From NCBI RefSeq assembly GCF_000311725.1, contig NZ_HE978514.1, positions 275,760 to 339,759 of the forward strand: DNA of 64,000 nucleotides, in the 5' to 3' direction. This DNA is from Robertmurraya massiliosenegalensis JC6 (lineage in GTDB: Bacteria; Bacillota; Bacilli; Bacillales; Cytobacillaceae). Positions 40,230 to 49,068 of this stretch are shown in pieces (the stretch's first letter is position 1; every line of letters begins with the position of its first letter). Below the pieces are notes generated by a model that saw nothing but the letters and a program-made list of their open reading frames with translations, searched no databases and had not been told where the DNA came from. A program made the position numbers and the translations under genes.

Positions 40230-40760
40230 CTAGTTTGCTAACGTTTCGTTGAAAAGTGACTTTTCCTTTAATTGATTTCTCGCTCTTCTCATCCTCGTTT
40301 TCACGGTAGATATCGGTATTTTTTTGGTTGAGCTGATCTCAAGCAAGGACTTGTCTTTAAAATAGAATAATAGCAGCGGCTCTCTATATATAACAGGTAG
40401 CTCATTTATTCTATCAATCATTTCATCTTCCGAACTCCTCGTTACGACATACTCTTCAGGCAGCGGAATCGTATTTTCTATTTCATAATGATAAACTTTT
40501 TCTTCCCAAAATTTTTGAGCTGATTTCTGCTTTCTCCAAAAATCTCGACATTTATTGATCGCAATTTTATAAATCCAGCTTTTAAAATTTGCTCTTTCCT
40601 CAAACTTGTCTAAATTGAGGTAAGCAGAAATAAGCACTTCTTGATATAAATCCTCTGACAGCTCTTTGTTATGTACTTGTTTATATATAAATCTAGCCAA
40701 TGAAGGGCCATTTTCTAAAATCCAATTTTCGAATATTTCTTCCGTAATTTTATTTAACAC
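40230..40760 (-). CDS. ECF-type RNA polymerase sigma factor
   Basis: 176 aa. Region 2: E-L-S-E-D-L-Y-Q-E-V-L-I-S-A-Y, then F-K-S-W-I-Y-K-I-A-I-N-K. Region 4: L-P-V-I-Y-R-E-P-L-L-L-F-Y-F, then P-I-S-T-V-K-T-R-M-R-R-A. GTG start with AGGGGG upstream. No anti-sigma gene follows: the neighbours are DoxX and a DMT transporter, so its control must be elsewhere or transcriptional. Confidence 0.88.
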   Translation of the reverse strand: MLNKITEEIFENWILENGPSLARFIYKQVHNKELSEDLYQEVLISAYLNLDKFEERANFKSWIYKIAINKCRDFWRKQKSAQKFWEEKVYHYEIENTIPLPEEYVVTRSSEDEMIDRINELPVIYREPLLLFYFKDKSLLEISSTKKIPISTVKTRMRRARNQLKEKSLFNETLAN

Positions 40761-40851
40761 TGGTAATCCCCCTTAAAACGTCCACTTGCGCCATTCACTA
40801 TAATGGACGAAAAAATCAGGGGCACCCCTACAGATTTTTCTAATGAATTAA

Positions 40852-40893
40852 AAAAACAAGCAGAAGAAATTAATATTCCCTCTGCTTGTTTTT
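40852..40893 (-). terminator. Terminator of doxX
   Basis: AAAAACAAGCAGA and TCTGCTTGTTTTT, 13-bp stem with T-run on the minus strand. Confidence 0.85.
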
Positions 40894-40906
40894 AATTTAT
40901 ATGAAT

Positions 40907-41419
40907 TTAAGCTTTAACTGATTGGCTTGCTTCATTGTTGCCTTTGTTTACTAATTTGCGAAGATATGGTAATACATAGCGGTCTAAACCAAATTTACCT
41001 GCATTGTAACCAGCTGCTGCGATGAATACACCCATAATAATATCTGTTGGGTTGTGAGAAACTGTACCAGAAAGCATAAATGAGAAGTTCATTACTAGTG
41101 CGAAAAATGCTGCTGCTGTTGTTAAACATCCAAGGATAAGTCCTAAACCTACTAATAATTCTCCCCAAGCAACAAGAGTACTAAATAGCCCTGCATTTGG
41201 AAGAGCAAAACTTTCTAAAAATGATACCCAGCCACCGTAAACTGCGTGACCATCATGCATAACCGGATTTGCTACTGCACCTTTTAAGAAACCACCTGCA
41301 TCAAATCCACCTGTAATTTTTCCCCAACCTGCAGTCATCCAAGCCCAACCAAGATAGATACGTACGACAGTTAAAATACCAGCAACAATGTTGTTCTCTC
41401 TTAATAATTTACCAATCAT
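40907..41419 (-). CDS. DoxX-family membrane protein
   Basis: 170 aa with about four membrane segments. R-I-Y-L-G-W-A-W-M-T-A-G-W-G-K is the DoxX signature. AAAGGAG precedes the ATG. Related proteins serve in quinone- or thiol-linked redox functions. Confidence 0.88.
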   Translation of the reverse strand: MIGKLLRENNIVAGILTVVRIYLGWAWMTAGWGKITGGFDAGGFLKGAVANPVMHDGHAVYGGWVSFLESFALPNAGLFSTLVAWGELLVGLGLILGCLTTAAAFFALVMNFSFMLSGTVSHNPTDIIMGVFIAAAGYNAGKFGLDRYVLPYLRKLVNKGNNEASQSVKA

Positions 41420-41731
41420 CTTAAATCTCTCCTTTGGTTTATGGAATGTATTAGTTCTAACTACAAGTAAAGATTATCATCTAAACATGAGAATAACATT
41501 ATACTTGTGATAATATTCACAGATCTGCAATAAAGTTTTGACAAACTATTGAACTTGCATTTTTTTCCTTTCGAGTGAAAATTCAACACATCAAAAAAAC
41601 CCTTGATAATCAAGGATTTTCACGTATTCACCTTATTAAGTGATTTTTGTCAAAAATATGGATATCGGTGATCATTTTCACTTAGAATGAATAAAATTTG
41701 TCTATTATTATTTTAATAAAGGGATCTCCCT
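41420..41731. other. Intergenic region with the ykvU-like terminator
   Basis: On the minus strand CCTTGA and TCAAGG (41601-41615) are followed by a run of T, a short terminator about 115 bp past the stop of the next gene. Nothing else was recognised; the doxX promoter must lie in 41420-41590. Confidence 0.5.
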
Positions 41732-43060
41732 TTATATTTGATTAACTTCTCTTCGCAAAGAGTAATAGGATACACCAATCTTCTTACATATTGTCATATA
41801 GTGCATAAGAGTGAGCAAAACGGTTCCTGTATTCATACCAATGATGATTCCGTCCATTTGGAATTGACTCATTGAGCCTAAAAAGTAAAGAAGTCCAAAT
41901 GTTACGATGGATGACCAAATATTGTGTAGAAAAGCATCTTTCATTAATCCCAATCCAATTAAATATGCTTGTAACGGAATGACAAAGAAATGGAGCAGAA
42001 AATATGGTAGTAGCACCTGTAAATATCCCGCAGCTGTTGTTGAATGTAAGAATAAATTTGTTAAAGGCTCTGCAAAGATATAAAAAATAAAGACAACAGG
42101 GATTCCATACATAAATGTGAACGTCATAACTTGCCTAAGCAATTGTTGCAGCCTGTCCATATCTCTTTGTGCATAAGCTTTTGAAACGGTTGGAATTAAC
42201 ACAATTAAAAGGCTGTGTGCGATAAAACCAGGAAAAAAACCAATTGTCATGGCGACTCCTGCCATCAGTCCAAATTGCTCGGTAGCCACTGTCGCACTCA
42301 CTCCGGCGTTCAATAATGCCGCTTTAATTAAGAAAGGTTGGACTGCATGGGTCAATGAGTGAAAAACTCTAATACTCGTTGTTGGGATTGATACAGAAAT
42401 TAAGTTTTTCCGCACATTTTTTCCACTTATAAAGCTGGAAGGCCGTCCTTTTAATTGTTGAAATTGAAGATAAAACATGTGAATCAAGTAAAGAAAAATG
42501 ACAACTTCGCTTCCGACAAAAGTAAAAAAGGCGATCAAAATCGAGGTTTGCGAGTCGAAATTAAAAAGTTGGAATAAAAACACAAGAAGCACTAGTTGAA
42601 CCATTTTTCTCATCAAGTTAGCTACTGCAATTTTGCCCATCTGATGTTTCCCCATAAAAAAGCCACGTGCAATAGCAGAAAAAGAAATGAGCGGAATTAA
42701 TAGGACGACAAGCCATTTAAATAATGGATGGTAATCATGAAACATCGTTAAAAATGGCATAAGCAAAATAAATAGGATCATAAAAAAGGCAGTCGTTACA
42801 ATGGTGAGATGTATCGCTGATTTCAACATACTTCGATGAAATTTCGCATCTTTTTCAGCAATGAATTTTGAAATGGAAATAGGAAGTTCAAAACTAGCTA
42901 ATAAGACGATTAAGAAAACAGTCGGAAGAATCGACATATATAACCCTAGTCCTCTTTCTCCTAGCTCCTTTGCTAGAACCATATTCATCACAAACTCTAC
43001 ACACTCACCTATGAAGGAAGCAACAATTAACAGCAAAGATCCTTTTACAAACGTACTCAC
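41732..43060 (-). CDS. SpoVB/YkvU-like MATE/MVF-superfamily flippase
   Basis: 442 aa with about 12-14 membrane segments. V-S-T-F-V-K-G-S-L-L-L-I-V-A-S-F-I-G-E, then G-E-R-G-L-G-L-Y, resembles SpoVB and the spore membrane protein YkvU. GTG start at 43060, 11 nt after GGAG; the longer upstream frame is not needed. Likely a lipid-linked precursor or polysaccharide transporter in spore formation. Confidence 0.75.
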   Translation of the reverse strand: MSTFVKGSLLLIVASFIGECVEFVMNMVLAKELGERGLGLYMSILPTVFLIVLLASFELPISISKFIAEKDAKFHRSMLKSAIHLTIVTTAFFMILFILLMPFLTMFHDYHPLFKWLVVLLIPLISFSAIARGFFMGKHQMGKIAVANLMRKMVQLVLLVFLFQLFNFDSQTSILIAFFTFVGSEVVIFLYLIHMFYLQFQQLKGRPSSFISGKNVRKNLISVSIPTTSIRVFHSLTHAVQPFLIKAALLNAGVSATVATEQFGLMAGVAMTIGFFPGFIAHSLLIVLIPTVSKAYAQRDMDRLQQLLRQVMTFTFMYGIPVVFIFYIFAEPLTNLFLHSTTAAGYLQVLLPYFLLHFFVIPLQAYLIGLGLMKDAFLHNIWSSIVTFGLLYFLGSMSQFQMDGIIIGMNTGTVLLTLMHYMTICKKIGVSYYSLRREVNQI

Positions 43061-43337
43061 GATGAATGCATCTCCTAACCTTGTATAAAGTGGCCATGTT
43101 ATTGGTGAACATTCGTTTTGACTCATCTGACTCTGACACGATAATTCGAGGGTGGTGCGTACTTCTTTTTACGCTTCATCGTGTCAAAGCTGCCTGCCTT
43201 CTAGCTATCGGAACAGATGGTTTTTCAAAGTGAGCCAAAAGCCAATAACATCACATGATGAAATCGGTCCATTTCATTTATCTTTCTAAATATATGAGAC
43301 AAGTCCGGAGATTATTTCTATCAGTTTGTGAGCAAAA

Positions 43338-43363
43338 AAGCTCCTACAACATGTAGGAAGCTT
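43338..43363 (-). terminator. Terminator-like hairpin upstream of ykvU
   Basis: On the minus strand GCTTCCTAC and GTAGGAGC pair and are followed by TTTTTTG. It isolates the ykvU-like gene from the repeat region and the lia operon. Confidence 0.7.
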
Positions 43364-43408
43364 CCGGTTTGACTTATTCGCTCCAACCATCTCTCACCCT
43401 TAAGCGGA

Positions 43409-43650
43409 GTTTTTCCTGTTATCTCCTCAATGGAAGCCCTTTTAGGCGAAATAACGGAAGATTTTCCGCTTATGAAGGGCAAAAACGTTTATTTTGGCAT
43501 TTTTTCAGAGAATAGCAGGAATTTTTCCTGTTAGCTCCTCAACGGAAGCCCTTTTAGGCGAAATAACGGAAGATTTTCCGCTTATGAAGGGCAAAAACGT
43601 TTATTTTGGCATTTTTTCAGAGAATAGCAGGAATTTTTCCTGTTATGTCA
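43409..43650 (+). repeat. Two-copy 112-bp direct repeat plus partial third copy
   Basis: The block from TTTTTCCTGTTA through GGAAGCCCTTTTAGGCGAAA and CCGCTTATGAAGGGCAAAAA to TTTTTTCAGAGAATAGCAG is repeated almost base for base at a distance of 112 bp, with changes only near the junction. A third start (GGAATTTTTCCTGTTAT) follows. Units carry short dyads around GGAAGATTTTCC. Related words occur at 8.3-8.5 kb. Non-coding; the rest of 43061-43814 shows only the two terminators listed. Confidence 0.9.
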
Positions 43651-43773
43651 GCTCTTTTTCATGATGGTTGCTCATTAAGCGGATTTTTTCCTGTTATTTT
43701 TCATACCGATTGATTTATACGAACATTTTATCCACAAATCGAGGGAATATAAAATATATTAATTCCTACAAAA

Positions 43774-43805
43774 AAAAAGAGTTTACCTGACGAGTAAACT
43801 CTTTC
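43774..43805 (-). terminator. Terminator of the lia operon
   Basis: AAAGAGTTTAC and GTAAACTCTTT, 11-bp stem, then nine T on the minus strand, just past liaR. Confidence 0.9.
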
Positions 43806-43814
43806 CTTAAGGTT

Positions 43815-44447
43815 TTATTTTACGAGAGAATGTTTAAAAGCATAAATAACCGCCTGAGTTCGATCTTGAACTTGAAGTTTGCTTAAGATGTTACTAACAT
43901 GGGTTTTCACCGTTTTCAATGCGATAAATAACTCATCGGCTATCTCCTGATTCGATTTCCCCTCTGCCATCAACAGAAGGATTTCAATCTCTCTTGTCGT
44001 TAATTCTTCATGGAGTTCAGTCTGTTTCTTTTGACGCATCTTTGACATCATTTTCCCTGTTACTTCCGGTTCAAGGACGGATTGGCCATGGTAGGTTGCT
44101 CGCACCGCATTGGCGATTTCACTCGCCTTCGAGGTCTTTAACATATAGGAAGTCGCCCCTGCCTCTAAAGCAGGGTATACTTTTTCATCATCCAGAAAGC
44201 TAGTTACAATAATGATTTTTGCTTCAGGCCATTTTTCAATGATATTTCTTGTTGCCTCGATGCCATCCATTTCTTTCATCACTAAGTCCATGAGGATAAT
44301 ATCGGGACGCAGTTCAAGAGCCAAATCGATCGCTGTTTTCCCGTTATCTGCTTCTGCGACTACTTCGATGTCAGGTTGCGCAGAAAGATATGATGATACA
44401 CCGATCCGCACCATTTCATGGTCATCTACAAACAATACTCTAATCAT
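43815..44447 (-). CDS. liaR: Response regulator LiaR
   Basis: 210 aa. Receiver domain with D-D-H and D-L-V-M-K phospho-Asp, and a LuxR/NarL HTH ([13 protein letters not shown]...[11 protein letters not shown]). Start at 44447 overlapping the liaS stop. Controls the liaI promoter in response to lipid-II antibiotics. Confidence 0.93.
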   Translation of the reverse strand: MIRVLFVDDHEMVRIGVSSYLSAQPDIEVVAEADNGKTAIDLALELRPDIILMDLVMKEMDGIEATRNIIEKWPEAKIIIVTSFLDDEKVYPALEAGATSYMLKTSKASEIANAVRATYHGQSVLEPEVTGKMMSKMRQKKQTELHEELTTREIEILLLMAEGKSNQEIADELFIALKTVKTHVSNILSKLQVQDRTQAVIYAFKHSLVK

Positions 44448-45471
44448 TGGCCTCATCCTTCTTTTTCAATATCGGTACTTTAACCTCTAACCGTGTTCCT
44501 TTATTTTTAACACTAATGATTTTCAGTGTTCCACCAATTTCTACTGCTCGCTCATACATATTTTGCATTCCGTACGAGCCGGCTTTCGATTCTTCCACAT
44601 CAAAACCGATACCATCATCCACTACTCGTAAAATGACAAATCCGTCACGCTTAATAAGGAGCACTTCAACTTCGGTCGCTTTTGAGTGTCTTAATGTATT
44701 GGACACCGATTCTTGTAAAATTCGAAACAGATGGTCCTCTACTCCTTTATTGAGAGGAAAATCTTCTACCTTCCAATGAATTTCCATCGTCACCTTCTGC
44801 GAAAGTTCAATCAGAAGCTCCTCTATCCCTTCTTGCAACGTTTTTCCTTTCAGGGCAACTGGTCGCAAATGAAGAAGCAACGCTCTCATTTCTAGCTGAG
44901 ATTGATGGATCATCCCTTCGACCATTTTTAATTGCTTGGATTCATGTTCATTTGTCTCATTGATGGCAGACATGAGCATCGAAGCAGCAAAAAGTTGCTG
45001 GCTCACCGAATCATGTAATTCCCTTGCTAATCGATTTCTCTCTTGCGAAATAATCTCTTGAATACGGTTTTCTTGATCCTCTGCTTTCTCATTCGCTAGC
45101 TTTTGTGAAAGGAGTACTTGCTCTGACATCTGCCGTTGAATTTTCTTAATCCGCTGCAGTATGGCTTTTTTATCTTCAAATCCTTCTTCATCTATATCTA
45201 AGTTTCTTCCCTCTTCTACCTCATGCAAAGCAGCATCAAGAGTTTGAAACTGTTTTTTCCAAAATAGTCCAGATACAATTCCAAATACAAGACCAATGGC
45301 AAGGCTCAAACTTGGAATAAATAATAAAATTGGAATATCCATCAAGTTTCGTTTCCAAAGTTCCTGAAATCCGACAGATGGAAAAGATAAAATAAACGAC
45401 AAAGTAACAACAAAGAACACAAATAGAGCAACTAAAATGCCCCATCCGATTTGTCTTTGTATAATATTCAT
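44440..45471 (-). CDS. liaS: Sensor histidine kinase LiaS
   Basis: 343 aa. Two N-terminal membrane helices with a short extracytoplasmic loop (intramembrane-sensing type), HAMP-like linker, HisKA_3 box [16 protein letters not shown], and an ATPase domain with D-D-G-I-G-F. Coupled to liaF and liaR by overlaps. Confidence 0.93.
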   Translation of the reverse strand: MNIIQRQIGWGILVALFVFFVVTLSFILSFPSVGFQELWKRNLMDIPILLFIPSLSLAIGLVFGIVSGLFWKKQFQTLDAALHEVEEGRNLDIDEEGFEDKKAILQRIKKIQRQMSEQVLLSQKLANEKAEDQENRIQEIISQERNRLARELHDSVSQQLFAASMLMSAINETNEHESKQLKMVEGMIHQSQLEMRALLLHLRPVALKGKTLQEGIEELLIELSQKVTMEIHWKVEDFPLNKGVEDHLFRILQESVSNTLRHSKATEVEVLLIKRDGFVILRVVDDGIGFDVEESKAGSYGMQNMYERAVEIGGTLKIISVKNKGTRLEVKVPILKKKDEAND

Positions 45472-46193
45472 ACTCTCTTCACCTCTAAATCTCCAACTAG
45501 AAATGAGGTGAAAATTTTTACCTTCTGCTCAGCCTTTTGGTATCCAGCTGTTTCGTATTGTACCGATTGGTTAAACCTTTTTGGGCCTTCATATTGAAAA
45601 ACAGATGCTTTCCCCACAATTGAAGAATGATGAACACTAACTTCAATATCATATGGAATAAGAACTTGAACATTCCCAATAAAATTGCGAATAAAGATAA
45701 CCGTTTCTCCTTTTGGTAAAACGGTGTAGCTTAAATCAATATTGGTATCCCCAATACCTGATTGAATATTAATATCATTCCATTCAAATACATGGTCAGG
45801 AGTTTTTCTCTCCCCTAGTATCGAGTTATCGAAAAAAGGTTTTTTCTCTATCACAATCTCTTCAGGGGCTACTTTTTCGATAATGGGTTGAATGGTCTTT
45901 GGTTCTTTTCTTGATTGATAATACTCAATAATAAAATGAATGACGATGGCCAACAAGAGGAACTTAAAGGTCATCATACTTAAAATGCTCATCGCAAAGA
46001 AAAAGATTCCGCACCAAAAGAATACCTTCCCCGTCGTACTTCCCTTTCTTTTTCTTCCCACATAAATCATAGTCATGGCAACTAGAAGAGAAAAGATCAC
46101 ACCACTATTAAAAAACGATACCTCAAGAAGAAGTAAAATAATCCCAAGTGGAATAGCTTTATTTGCGTAATCGTCTTTCATTTTAAATTGCAT
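45468..46193 (-). CDS. liaF: LiaF, inhibitor of the LiaRS system
   Basis: 241 aa. About four N-terminal membrane segments and a C-terminal beta-helical DUF2154 domain with S-G-I-G-D-T-N-I-D-L-S, then G-N-V-Q-V-L-I-P-Y-D-I-E-V-S. Overlaps liaS by 4 bp. LiaF holds LiaS inactive without stress. Confidence 0.92.
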   Translation of the reverse strand: MQFKMKDDYANKAIPLGIILLLLEVSFFNSGVIFSLLVAMTMIYVGRKRKGSTTGKVFFWCGIFFFAMSILSMMTFKFLLLAIVIHFIIEYYQSRKEPKTIQPIIEKVAPEEIVIEKKPFFDNSILGERKTPDHVFEWNDINIQSGIGDTNIDLSYTVLPKGETVIFIRNFIGNVQVLIPYDIEVSVHHSSIVGKASVFQYEGPKRFNQSVQYETAGYQKAEQKVKIFTSFLVGDLEVKRV

Positions 46194-46219
46194 GATGTAC
46201 CTCTCCTTTCTAGCTCAGC

Positions 46220-46252
46220 CGAACGGGCGTAGATATTTCCTACGCCCGTTCG
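46220..46252 (-). terminator. Strong hairpin between liaH and liaF
   Basis: CGAACGGGCGTAG and CTACGCCCGTTCG, a 13-bp perfect stem with 7-nt loop, but no T-run on the minus strand. In B. subtilis a stem-loop at this place separates the abundant liaIH message from the weak read-through; this hairpin likely has the same role, as a processing or stability element. Confidence 0.65.
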
Positions 46253-46352
46253 AAAATCACTCGAGTTTTAGCGAAAAAACGCATCTATCTTCATTTAGTA
46301 TGCACTCCCTATCTCCTCATTTCAAGAGATTTTCAAGGGCTCATGCTTTTAC

Positions 46353-47000
46353 TTAAAAATTCGCTGTTTTTTCGTCTTTGTGCATGGCTTTTTCAAGCTC
46401 TGCAATGCGAGCGTCTATCGTATTTTGATGGTAAGACTGATTGATGTCTTTTTCTAAACGTTCTAAATAGGATTCAATCTCGCCAAAACGTGATGTCGCT
46501 TTTTCCGAAAAAGAATGTTCGTTTATGACCTGATCCATTTTGTGATTCGCTCTAGAAATATTCTCTCGACCCATTAATTCCATGCGTCGAATATGCATAT
46601 CTTTTAATTTATGCTTCATCTCTTCATACTTCGCTTCTAATTTTTGCAGTTCAGTCGCTGCTTCACTTAATGTTTGATGTAAGCGCATCGACAGTTCTTC
46701 ATAATGAGTTGCTTCTCTTGCTGCAAACTGATGCAATTCCGTTTCACCAGCTTTATCTGCAATTTCCGCCTGCTGTTTACGTTTCTTCGCCAACTCAGCC
46801 GCCTTCTCATATTCATTCGCAAATTCTTCTCTTAATTGGTACTGTCTTGCGATTAACTTTCGCACCTTTTCTGTTTCCTGTTCACATTGACGTAAATATT
46901 GGTTTAACAATGCAATTGGATTTTTTTTCTCTTTTTGTTCAAGTACTTCATTTAAATCTGCCATCACAGTGTTTTTAATGCGTGTAAATAAGTTAGACAT
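46353..47000 (-). CDS. liaH: PspA/IM30-family protein LiaH
   Basis: 215 aa, long coiled coils: M-S-N-L-F-T-R-I-K-N-T-V-M-A-D-L-N-E-V-L, typical PspA start, with E/K/Q-rich helices. It forms membrane-protective assemblies anchored by LiaI. AAAGGAG precedes the ATG. Confidence 0.92.
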   Translation of the reverse strand: MSNLFTRIKNTVMADLNEVLEQKEKKNPIALLNQYLRQCEQETEKVRKLIARQYQLREEFANEYEKAAELAKKRKQQAEIADKAGETELHQFAAREATHYEELSMRLHQTLSEAATELQKLEAKYEEMKHKLKDMHIRRMELMGRENISRANHKMDQVINEHSFSEKATSRFGEIESYLERLEKDINQSYHQNTIDARIAELEKAMHKDEKTANF

Positions 47001-47016
47001 GGGACATTCTCCTTTA

Positions 47017-47361
47017 TTAGTTCTTATTTAATTCAGACCATTGCTTTTCAAAGTTTTGAAAAGGGTCATTGTCTTGTTTGTAAGTTGGTTTTTGATTGTT
47101 CCACTTTTTATATACAACGAATAGAACGTATGCTGCTACGATGCCAATAATCGCTGGAATATTGGAAGCTGCTGTTAATAACACGAAAACACCAACAATT
47201 CCTAATACGATTTTCCACCCGAAAGAATCTGTCTTTAAAAATTGTTTAAAGATAAAGTAGAGGACAGCTAAACTAACCGCCAATCCAATCAGTGGACCTA
47301 AATTTGATAGCAATACTAAAGCCGCAATACCTCCTGCTAAAAGCAACCAGAAATTTTTCAT
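47017..47361 (-). CDS. liaI: LiaI membrane anchor
   Basis: 114 aa with three or four membrane segments in the first 85 residues and a polar tail (D-P-F-Q-N-F-E-K-Q-W-S). First gene of the operon, 16 bp before liaH. LiaG, present in B. subtilis between liaH and liaF, is absent here. Confidence 0.88.
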   Translation of the reverse strand: MKNFWLLLAGGIAALVLLSNLGPLIGLAVSLAVLYFIFKQFLKTDSFGWKIVLGIVGVFVLLTAASNIPAIIGIVAAYVLFVVYKKWNNQKPTYKQDNDPFQNFEKQWSELNKN

Positions 47362-47478
47362 TTGTTTGTTGCCTCCTTTCTTGTTACCATCTTATCTCGT
47401 TTTCCAACCTTTCATAACGAGCCTGAGCTTTATTTTCGTATCGGTCTTGAGTCCTAGTCGATCGTCGGCCCACAAAAA

Positions 47479-47505
47479 AACGCCGGGATTTCCCGACGTT
47501 TTTCC
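47479..47505 (-). terminator. Terminator of the LysM-CAP gene
   Basis: AACGTCGGG and CCCGGCGTT pair (one wobble) around AAAT, then TTTTTTG on the minus strand, upstream of the lia promoter. Confidence 0.85.
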
Positions 47506-48120
47506 TTACTTCGATATAAACATTTGTGTCCAATAATGTCGTTGCGATCCGCCTTCCGCATAACCTACTCCAATTTCGGTGTAACCAGAATTCAAGATGT
47601 TCGCCCGATGTCCTTCACTGTTCATCCATGCTTGTACCACCTGTTCAGGGGAAGTTTGGCCTGCTGCAATATTCTCACCAGCACTTCGATAGGAAAGGCC
47701 AAATTTTTTGATCATATCAAAGGGCGAACCATAGGTTGGACTAGTATGGGAAAAGTAATTTCGATCTCGCATATCGGCTGACTTATACCGAGCTACCCGC
47801 GACAGTTCCCAGTTTGCTTTTAATGGCTTAAGACCATATTTTGCCCGTTCTTGATTCGTCAGTTGGATTACTTGATTTTCAATGCTTTTCGTAGCATCGT
47901 AATCTGGAATCGTCACTTTTTGACCAGGGTAAATTAACGCTGGATTTTTAATTTGTGGATTGGCAGAGATGATTTCAGACAATCCCACCTGATACCAAAC
48001 TGAGATTTTCCAAAGGGAATCCCCTGGACTTACCGTATGTACTCGCTGGGCGTGTGAAATCGTTGGAACCGTTAATACAGCTAATAATAATGCTATTGCT
48101 ATGACACTTTTTTTCAGCAT
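47506..48120 (-). CDS. Secreted LysM plus CAP-domain protein (YkwD-like)
   Basis: 204 aa. Signal peptide to S-H-A-Q, LysM domain (H-T-V-S-P-G-D-S-L-W-K-I-S...Y-P-G-Q-K-V-T-I-P, residues about 27-72), then a CAP/SCP domain with S-A-D-M-R-D-R-N-Y-F-S-H, S-A-G-E-N-I-A-A-G and W-M-N-S-E-G-H-R-A-N-I-L. Wall- or spore-associated; enzymatic role unknown. AGGAGG before the ATG. Confidence 0.9.
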   Translation of the reverse strand: MLKKSVIAIALLLAVLTVPTISHAQRVHTVSPGDSLWKISVWYQVGLSEIISANPQIKNPALIYPGQKVTIPDYDATKSIENQVIQLTNQERAKYGLKPLKANWELSRVARYKSADMRDRNYFSHTSPTYGSPFDMIKKFGLSYRSAGENIAAGQTSPEQVVQAWMNSEGHRANILNSGYTEIGVGYAEGGSQRHYWTQMFISK

Positions 48121-48190
48121 TCTTCACTCCTCCTCGTTGATAGAATTCAACAAAGAGTGAAAAATAAAACATGGATGTTATTGCCAAAGT

Positions 48191-48667
48191 TTAATTTTCG
48201 AGAGCTTTTGTGGACAAGACGATGCCGTCTGGATCTACATAAACATAATCGTCAGGACTCCAGTTTACAGAGAGAAAGCTTAAAGGGATATTTTTCTCAC
48301 CTTTGCCTTCTTTCTTGCTTTTTAATGGATGGGTCCCTAATGCCAAAATCCCCACATCCATTTGAGAGAGTTCTTCCGAATCACGTACACAACCATTAAT
48401 GATTATTCCTGCTAAGCCTCTGTTTTGAGCAATTTCTGCCAGTTGATCCCCTAATAATGCTCGTCGTTTAGAGCCTCCCCCATCAACGATAAGGACAGAA
48501 CCTGAGGGAATCGTTTCAAGAGCCTCTTTTACTAGCACATTATCTTCAAAAACCTTTACTGTTTTGATCGGACCCGAAAAACTTTTCCGCTTGCCATAGG
48601 ATTGAAACTCAGACCCGATAACTTGTAGTTCACTAGCATATTGATCACATAAATCCGTTGTTTTCAC
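48191..48667 (-). CDS. rraA: RraA-family protein (RNase E regulator/HMG aldolase-like)
   Basis: 158 aa. [12 protein letters not shown], then [11 protein letters not shown] are the RraA signature. GTG start with GGGGGAG upstream. In Gram-positives RraA proteins are thought to be aldolases rather than RNase E inhibitors. Confidence 0.9.
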   Translation of the reverse strand: MKTTDLCDQYASELQVIGSEFQSYGKRKSFSGPIKTVKVFEDNVLVKEALETIPSGSVLIVDGGGSKRRALLGDQLAEIAQNRGLAGIIINGCVRDSEELSQMDVGILALGTHPLKSKKEGKGEKNIPLSFLSVNWSPDDYVYVDPDGIVLSTKALEN

Positions 48668-48793
48668 GCTTTCTCCCCCTCAACGTTTTCCTACATTATT
48701 CTTGATCGATATGGTGAATTCCTCTTCTTTTCAAAAAATACTCGCATATATGTATGGAAGAAGCATTTTTAAATACTCATAGGGAGGAATTTG

Positions 48794-48934
48794 ATGCTTG
48801 AATGGACGTCCACCTTAATTGGCTTTCTGATTGTTTTCTTTATAGTGGGAGGCGTTTTCGTTTACTTTTTGATGGTTTCTCTTAATACCGAGGATTCTAC
48901 TAGAATTGACCGTCTACCTAAAAAAGATGACTAA
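48794..48934 (+). CDS. Small single-pass membrane protein (46 aa)
   Basis: M-L-E-W-T-S-T-L-I-G-F-L-I-V-F-F, then I-V-G-G-V-F-V-Y-F-L and a charged tail R-I-D-R-L-P-K-K-D-D. GGGAGG precedes the ATG and a strong terminator follows at 48965. It resembles short YtzI-type proteins; function unknown. Confidence 0.65.
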   Translation: MLEWTSTLIGFLIVFFIVGGVFVYFLMVSLNTEDSTRIDRLPKKDD

Positions 48935-48964
48935 ACATTGGCAAATAAATTGCCTGTTCTTAAT

Positions 48965-48992
48965 GAGTACAGTTTCTCTGTACTCTTTTTTT
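48965..48992 (+). terminator. Terminator of the 46-aa gene
   Basis: GAGTACAG, TTTCT, CTGTACTC, then seven T. Confidence 0.9.
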
Positions 48993-49068
48993 GCATGGTT
49001 AGCTAAATGCATAAATTTGAATGAGTTGGAAAAATTATGTTCAGTATGCTTTTTTATGGAGGGGTATC

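Noticed and set aside
47440-47470. LiaR-binding site upstream of liaI
   Set aside because: GACTAGGACTC-like words are present, but I could not match a reliable LiaR consensus from memory, so no feature is claimed.
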